NCBI RefSeq assembly: GCF_030384665.1
Contig: NC_083677.1
Span: forward strand, 1,051,501-1,115,500
DNA length: 64,000 nucleotides
From: Lodderomyces elongisporus
Lineage: Eukaryota; Ascomycota; Pichiomycetes; Serinales; Debaryomycetaceae
Direction of reading: 5' to 3'
The notes below the pieces were generated by a model that was given only the letters and a program-made list of their open reading frames with translations, made no database searches and was not told the origin of the DNA. This document shows positions 59,209 to 64,000 of this stretch, one piece after another. Both the position numbers and the translations under genes were made by a program. The number at the start of each line of letters is the position of its first letter. Positions within the stretch are counted from its first letter, which is position 1.

Positions 59209-60498
59209 ATGAAGGTATGCATTACCATAGACATAGCTCAAGAAGGAGAATGAAACACAGAGTTGGGGGCACATTGATATGTTAAAGGGAGCCATCGTGA
59301 AGTAGACGTTTATCAATTTTTCTTTGATATTTCACGATAATTTTTTTTTCTTTAAATTCTTGACAAAGCATGATGAAAGTTGAATGAACAGCGATGAAAA
59401 TGAAGGATTCAACTTTTTATCATTTACAGGTTAAGGGTCAATATGGAGATAGACATCAAGGATGTCTAAATCTTTTTTCCAAAAATTTTTACTCCATTAA
59501 TCATGAATTGCATTTATGTCAACACTTGAGATTGATCCATCAGCAATTAAGAAATTTTTCTTCAATAGAGTGGTTTTGAGGAAATGGAACCAAAACAATA
59601 TTATTATAAAGGGCAACTATACCGATTTTTGCAATCAACAAGCCCTTATTAGTTTCCATGAACTACGAACAATGTGCCTCCTTCTCTCTATTTTTTTTCT
59701 CCTTCATGCATTTGATATTTAAAGATACAAATTGCATATACATGTATTTATATTATAGTTAAAAAAGCTTGGTATACTAACAAAGTGACTTAGTTAAACA
59801 TTTCTTATCCAGCCAACGGTACCCAAAAGTGTATCGACATTGACGATGAGCACAAATTGAGAGTCTTTTACGAAAAGAGAATGGGTCAAGAAGTTGAAGG
59901 TGACTCAGTTGGAGATGAATTCAAGGGTTACATCTTCAAGATTACCGGTGGTAACGACAAGCAAGGTTTCCCAATGAAGCAAGGTGTTATGCACCCAACC
60001 AGAGTTAGACTCTTGTTGTCTAAAGGTCACTCATGTTACAGACCAAGAAGAACTGGTGAACGTAAAAGAAAGTCAGTTAGAGGATGTATCGTTGCTCAAG
60101 ACCTTTCTGTCTTGTCCTTGGCTATTGTCAAGCAAGGTGACGAAGACATTGATGGTTTGACCAACACAACAGTACCAAAGAGATTGGGTCCAAAGAGAGC
60201 CAACCACATTAGAAAATTCTTTGGTTTGACCAAGGAAGACGATGTCAGAGACTACGTCGTTAGAAGAGAAGTTACCAAGGGTGACAAGACATACACCAAG
60301 GCTCCAAAGATCCAAAGATTGGTTACTCCTCAAACCTTGCAAAGAAAGAGAGCTTTGAAGGCTAAGAAGGTTAAGAATGCTCAACACCAAAGAGATGCTG
60401 CTGCTGAGTACGCTCAATTGTTGGCCAAGAGATTGCACGAGAGAAAAGACGAAAAGGCTACCTTGAAAAAGAAGAGAGCTGAATCCGTCAAGGCTTAA
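59209..60498 (+). CDS. RPS6: 40S ribosomal protein eS6 (Rps6), two exons
   Basis: The coding sequence joins 59209-59214 (ATG AAG) to 59794-60498. Splicing gives [20 protein letters not shown] and a 236-residue product, the usual length of yeast Rps6. The intron (59215-59793) starts with GTATGC, has a TACTAAC branch site at 59775-59781 and ends in TTAG. The protein body ([33 protein letters not shown]) is highly conserved. eS6 is a small-subunit body protein; its C-terminal serines are targets of the TORC1/Ypk3 pathway in yeast. Codon use is strongly biased (AGA, TTG, GGT), as for a highly expressed gene. Reading only the long open frame would lose the first 23 residues. Confidence 0.97.
59215..59793 (+). 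other. RPS6 intron (579 nt)
   Basis: The boundaries are GTATGC at the 5' end and TTAG at the 3' end, with TACTAAC 12 bases before the end. A perfect 7-bp hairpin (AGACATC-aag-GATGTCT) lies at 59451-59467. A C-box-like ATGATGA at about 59370 has no matching CTGA D-box nearby, so I do not call a snoRNA. Confidence 0.92.
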
Positions 60499-61126
60499 GT
60501 GTGGGAGTCATGAATGAGAGCGAAGAAATTTGAAAGTGTGGAGAGAAGAGAATAAGCATTAAAAAAAAAAGAGAGAGAATGAAGTCTTTTAGATGCTTTT
60601 TTTTTTATATTTTCCCACTCGGGCTAGAGATTCGAATTTTGTTGTTGCTTCAATCAAACAGTATAAATTGAATGAAGTGGCGGGGTATAGGTATAAATTT
60701 TAATTAGGGTCGATGTTATATATTTATATCTTACATGTACAATACGAAAATGTATTCACTTGTTAGCGGTTTGTTTATTTTTTACCTTTCTTTTTTCTTT
60801 GATTCTTTTTTTTTCTTAATTCTCGACTATAAAAAAAAGAGTAGTCTAAAGTTGAATGGGAAGAGTGGCAGTGAATGACAGAGTGTATTTGTAAAAGATT
60901 AAGGTTAATTGAAGAGCGATGGGTTGTGTGTATATTTTCAGGGACGCAAAATAGACTATTTAAAATAAGTAAAGAAACTAATTGAATCAAAAGTAATAAT
61001 TCTTTCCATTTCACTTCTGGTTAGTATACATAAAGAGAGAGAGGGAGAAAAAAAAGAAGAAATGCACTTTGTTTGTCCTTATATTTTCTATATATATATA
61101 TATTCTATAATGATGTTGCAAATGCT
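60499..61126. other. Convergent 3' spacer, RPS6 / PRP21
   Basis: This 628-bp stretch has A and T tracts (60560-60570, 60598-60607), TA-rich DNA at 60716-60730 and 61087-61102, and no supported gene. The minus-strand open frame at 60775-61014 is Leu/Ser-rich by composition and I do not accept it. Confidence 0.5.
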
Positions 61127-62503
61127 TTAGTCATGCAGTGTTGATGTTCTCTTTTTCATCAATCGTTTTATATTTTCGTAAACTTGATCGGTGGTGATGT
61201 TGGACTCAAAGGAAAAGTTCTTTTTGATGTAGTTTTCTTGTTGCTGCTTATAGCTTGGATCACGAAGCAAGTTGCGCAAGTGAGTGTCAAACTCACCTTC
61301 GGGAATCATTTTACCGGTAATGGGACACTTGATCAATTTAACACCCAAATTTGTTGCAATTTTATCATCATTATTCAAAGTTGTCGTAGATGCTGTTTTA
61401 GTTGTTGCTCGTTTTAATCTTGTTGTACCTGCTGCTTTAATCTTCATTCCTTTGAATGGTGGCGGTGTAGGCGATGGTGAAGTTTCCTTATTGGAAGGAG
61501 AAGTCGACGTTTGCTTTCTTACTGATTCCACCAAATCTTGTTCGTGGTCTGTACCATTTGATTGGTTTATCTTTTCTAGTTTGATTTCTCTTCTTTTGTT
61601 GGTCAATGATCTCTTTATTAAATCTGTTCTGTTTAAAGGTAAGCGCAAGTTTTTCAGTTCCTGGTCGCCATCAGTTTGAAGCTCTTGATTCTTTTCAGAT
61701 TCAGTGAAATGTATGTATTCAACAATAGCAAAATCTTGCCAGTCTATCAGGGCAAACTTTACTTGTTGTTCTCTTAATTTTGCATCTTGTTGCTTTTTGC
61801 GTATTCTATTTTGTTTCAAGTATTGTGCACGATCATAGCCTCGTGTTAGGATATTGAATTGGCCATTGTTCTTGTCGTGTTCAATCTCGTCCAAGTCATT
61901 TGCCACTTGTTTATTCAAGGGGTGGTTTGGGTCACTTATCATCTCTCGTACAATATCGTATTGTTTGACGTATGTTTGGAATAGTCCGTGTAATGAGTGT
62001 TGTGGTTTTAAAAATTCAAATTGGGCGCTATTGCCTTGTTTGGTTTCGTGTTTAAAGAGATCCAAAATTCTGTCTTGTCCATTAATGGAGATGTATAATG
62101 CTGTTGTTTTGATGACATCATGGTCGTATTGGTTGATTTGTGGGAAATTGTCAATGAGAAATGGTAGGTCACGAGGTTTTGGAATGACTATATCTTTGGC
62201 GTCGATGTGGTTTTTGATTGCTGTATCTTTATTCAACAGATTGTCTGCTCCTGTTTCTGTTCCAAGTGGTGTCTCGGTGTTTTGTAGTTTCCACTGGTAG
62301 TATTGATGATATTCGTTATCGGGTTGAAGAAAGTTGAAATGTTTGTTTCTATTATTTTTCAATAGTCGTTCTTCAAAAGATTTGCCGTTTTTGAGTATAT
62401 AGATAACCGATTTGTCAATTGTTTCCTTGATATCTGTAGGTGGTATCTTGGCATTTTCAGGTAGCAGCAGTTGCTGTAGTGGTATTGGCGCTGAAGTCGA
62501 CAT
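61127..62503 (-). CDS. PRP21: Splicing factor Prp21 (SF3a subunit, SF3A1 type)
   Basis: The product is 458 residues, longer than S. cerevisiae Prp21 (280) and shorter than human SF3A1 (793). Two SURP modules are visible: at about residues 22-70 (IKETIDKSVIYILKNGKSFE, then FNFLQPDNEYHQYYQWKL) and about 120-180 (INQYDHDVIKTTALYISING, then FEFLKPQHSLHGLFQTYVKQY). The C-terminal part (CPITGKMIPEGEFDTHLRNL, then LLRDPSYKQQQENYIKK) matches the SF3A1 segment that contacts the U2 snRNP. Prp21 with Prp9 and Prp11 forms SF3a, needed to bind U2 to the branch site. A Ser/Thr/Pro-rich linker lies at about 315-365. Confidence 0.9.
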   Translation of the reverse strand: MSTSAPIPLQQLLLPENAKIPPTDIKETIDKSVIYILKNGKSFEERLLKNNRNKHFNFLQPDNEYHQYYQWKLQNTETPLGTETGADNLLNKDTAIKNHIDAKDIVIPKPRDLPFLIDNFPQINQYDHDVIKTTALYISINGQDRILDLFKHETKQGNSAQFEFLKPQHSLHGLFQTYVKQYDIVREMISDPNHPLNKQVANDLDEIEHDKNNGQFNILTRGYDRAQYLKQNRIRKKQQDAKLREQQVKFALIDWQDFAIVEYIHFTESEKNQELQTDGDQELKNLRLPLNRTDLIKRSLTNKRREIKLEKINQSNGTDHEQDLVESVRKQTSTSPSNKETSPSPTPPPFKGMKIKAAGTTRLKRATTKTASTTTLNNDDKIATNLGVKLIKCPITGKMIPEGEFDTHLRNLLRDPSYKQQQENYIKKNFSFESNITTDQVYENIKRLMKKRTSTLHD

Positions 62504-64000
62504 TTATATGTGTGTAATGAGAATACTGTGTATTAATGTATAATATTGTTGCCAAAGTATATATGTTTTTATGCTTAATGTAGATGATCCTGTTTTCTCT
62601 TTTTCCCTCTTGTTTCTTTTGGGTTAGGCTTGCCTACTTTTAAAAATGAATCCTTGATAGAGGCAAACAGAAAAGAAAAAATGATTATGTTTACTGTCAC
62701 GTGATAAAGAAATATGTACTGTCACGTGATAGTGATACAATAATGTTTTTTTTCTTTTTTTTTTTTGCAAGATATCGAATATATTAGATGATGAACAGTA
62801 ATACATGGCTTTGCAATATCCATAGTTTTTCATTTACGAGGCTCAAGTATCGGCTACGAAGATTAATTAAGTTTAGAAATTTTATGGAATGGGATATTAA
62901 GAGATTGATTTTTGGTTTTTCATATCCTTTTTTCCTTTTTTTTTTGGTTTGATTGTTGCTCAAAGTGAAATTTTTCATAAAATCTCGAAGCGAGCATTAA
63001 GTTGGATTAAATATATATAAAGGAATAAAAAAGGAGGGAATGAGAGAAGGTTACACAAGAGTAATGCTTGATGTTTTTTTTTTCGTTTTTATTCAATTTT
63101 TTTGTTTTTATAGATCTGGATCTGTACCTGGATCTAGTAAAAAAAAATAAAATTTGTGCTAAAGAGTAGATGTATATAAACATGAGGCTAGAGTTCAGTT
63201 GGAATCTTGGTTGAAATTCTTGTATGGATTTCCTGTATGTTGATTTGTAATTAGTGGGCAAGAGTATACGAAATCTTTTATTTGCTTTTTATAGTTGTGT
63301 TATTATCTATAAATAGAAACTGGACCATCAACTATGAGAAACAAAAACAAAACAATAAAAGACAAGTAGAAGAAGAAGAAAAACCAAAAGCTAGTGAGTG
63401 GGCGATATAACTTTGTGTTGAGCTTTTATATTTGTGATGTTGATGATTGGTTTATTGTTTAATCCAATGAGTCTTTATATGTACATACATACTTCTTTAA
63501 TACCAATGGGTACATCTCGTTCTCTTCTTGCTTCCTCCATTGAAAAAAGTTATGGAATTTGCACACGAAGTACAAGAAGTACAAGAGCCTAATTCACCCA
63601 ATTTCTCATTCTCTCATTCTTTCTTTTGTTTTCGCAAAAAAAAAAACAACAACCAAAAATGTTACAGAATAACTGACGGACTTAACATACAACTCTGTAT
63701 GATGAAAGAAGAAGAAGAAGAAGCAAAAGCAAAAAATCAATTTACTTCTGTTGTTCTTCTTCTTCTTTTATTGCTTACAACACTGTTACATTTGTTATTT
63801 ACCATCCATACATATGATGCGTGTGTGTAAATGTGAATGTGCGTGTGTGTAAATGTGCTTGTAAGTGAGTCAGTAGTATTTCTCTGCGTTTAACTTGTCT
63901 TGTTTGGCATTGAAATTCAAAATTATGCTAGGAGATTGGAAAACAATAAAATGTTTTGCAAATTGGTAATAATGAAGAAAGTTAAACTCAGTTTAATCCG
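62504..64000. other. Right-end spacer including the PRP21 promoter
   Basis: The first part is the PRP21 promoter with two identical CACGTG boxes (listed separately). A CTATAAATAG (MEF2-type) site lies at 63307-63316. GAAGAA and GTGTGT repeats occur at about 63708-63722 and 63818-63850. Open frames near 62624-63261 and 63528-63830 are short and follow AT or GAA repeats. No gene is supported to the edge. Confidence 0.45.
62692..62731. promoter_or_regulatory. Two identical Cbf1-type CACGTG boxes
   Basis: A 15-bp direct repeat (TACTGTCACGTGATA) occurs at 62692-62706 and 62717-62731, with starts 25 bp apart, about 190-230 bp upstream of the PRP21 ATG. Each holds the RTCACGTG core of Cbf1-like bHLH factors. 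Confidence 0.65.

Noticed and set aside
59368..59440. C-box-like ATGATGA in the RPS6 intron, a possible intronic C/D snoRNA
   Set aside because: No CTGA D-box at a suitable distance and no closing stem.

Overview
The window is eukaryotic chromosomal DNA from a budding yeast of the CTG clade, most likely near Lodderomyces elongisporus and the Candida parapsilosis group. The evidence is: AT-rich spacers, almost intronless genes, a two-codon first exon in RPS6 with a TACTAAC branch point, asparagine, glutamine and serine runs inside otherwise conserved proteins, a tRNA-Ser with a short intron, and in-frame CTG codons at positions that suit serine better than leucine (RRP42 codon 151, RPN6 codons 245-246). 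The species is inferred, not proven. Products below were read with the standard code; in this clade CTG would be serine.

Layout. 1-13 kb: OMS1 (cut by the left edge), RPN6, NUP84, a coiled-coil protein, NUR1, NUP53, RRP42. NUP84, NUR1 and NUP53 all act at the nuclear periphery. 13-24 kb: TRM3, a DUF3445 protein, and a PX-type sorting nexin. 23.3-27.8 kb: a 4.5-kb gene-free spacer rich in microsatellites, upstream of a dual-specificity-like tyrosine phosphatase (PTP2/PTP3 type). 30-38 kb: RAM1 (farnesyltransferase beta), a UBX-domain membrane protein, SRP14 and an MFS transporter. 37.6-44.5 kb: a sparse region with a small secreted protein, a small cysteine-tailed protein and a tRNA-Ser(UGA) gene. 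44.5-52.3 kb: a selenoprotein-W-like protein, a ubiquitin protease, a membrane-anchored EEP-family phosphodiesterase/nuclease and a one-zinc-finger microprotein. 52.3-64 kb: a 3.8-kb spacer, the MADS-box factor RLM1, RPS6 and PRP21.

Most genes are housekeeping (proteasome, nuclear pore, exosome, tRNA methylation, SRP, ribosome, splicing) and are arranged as independent units, not operons. Regulatory sites I can support are a PACE-like proteasome box before RPN6, a Tbf1-like/Cbf1-like pair before RPS6, a duplicated CACGTG box before PRP21 and a MEF2/Rlm1-type site in the RLM1 spacer.

I found no clear new multi-gene system. The least explained items are a near-perfect 20-bp stem-loop at 39127-39175, the small secreted protein at 40403-40762, the 10 x 13-bp alternating minisatellite between two convergent genes at 34405-34534, and a non-repetitive block at 54127-54660 that may hide an RNA or a small spliced gene.
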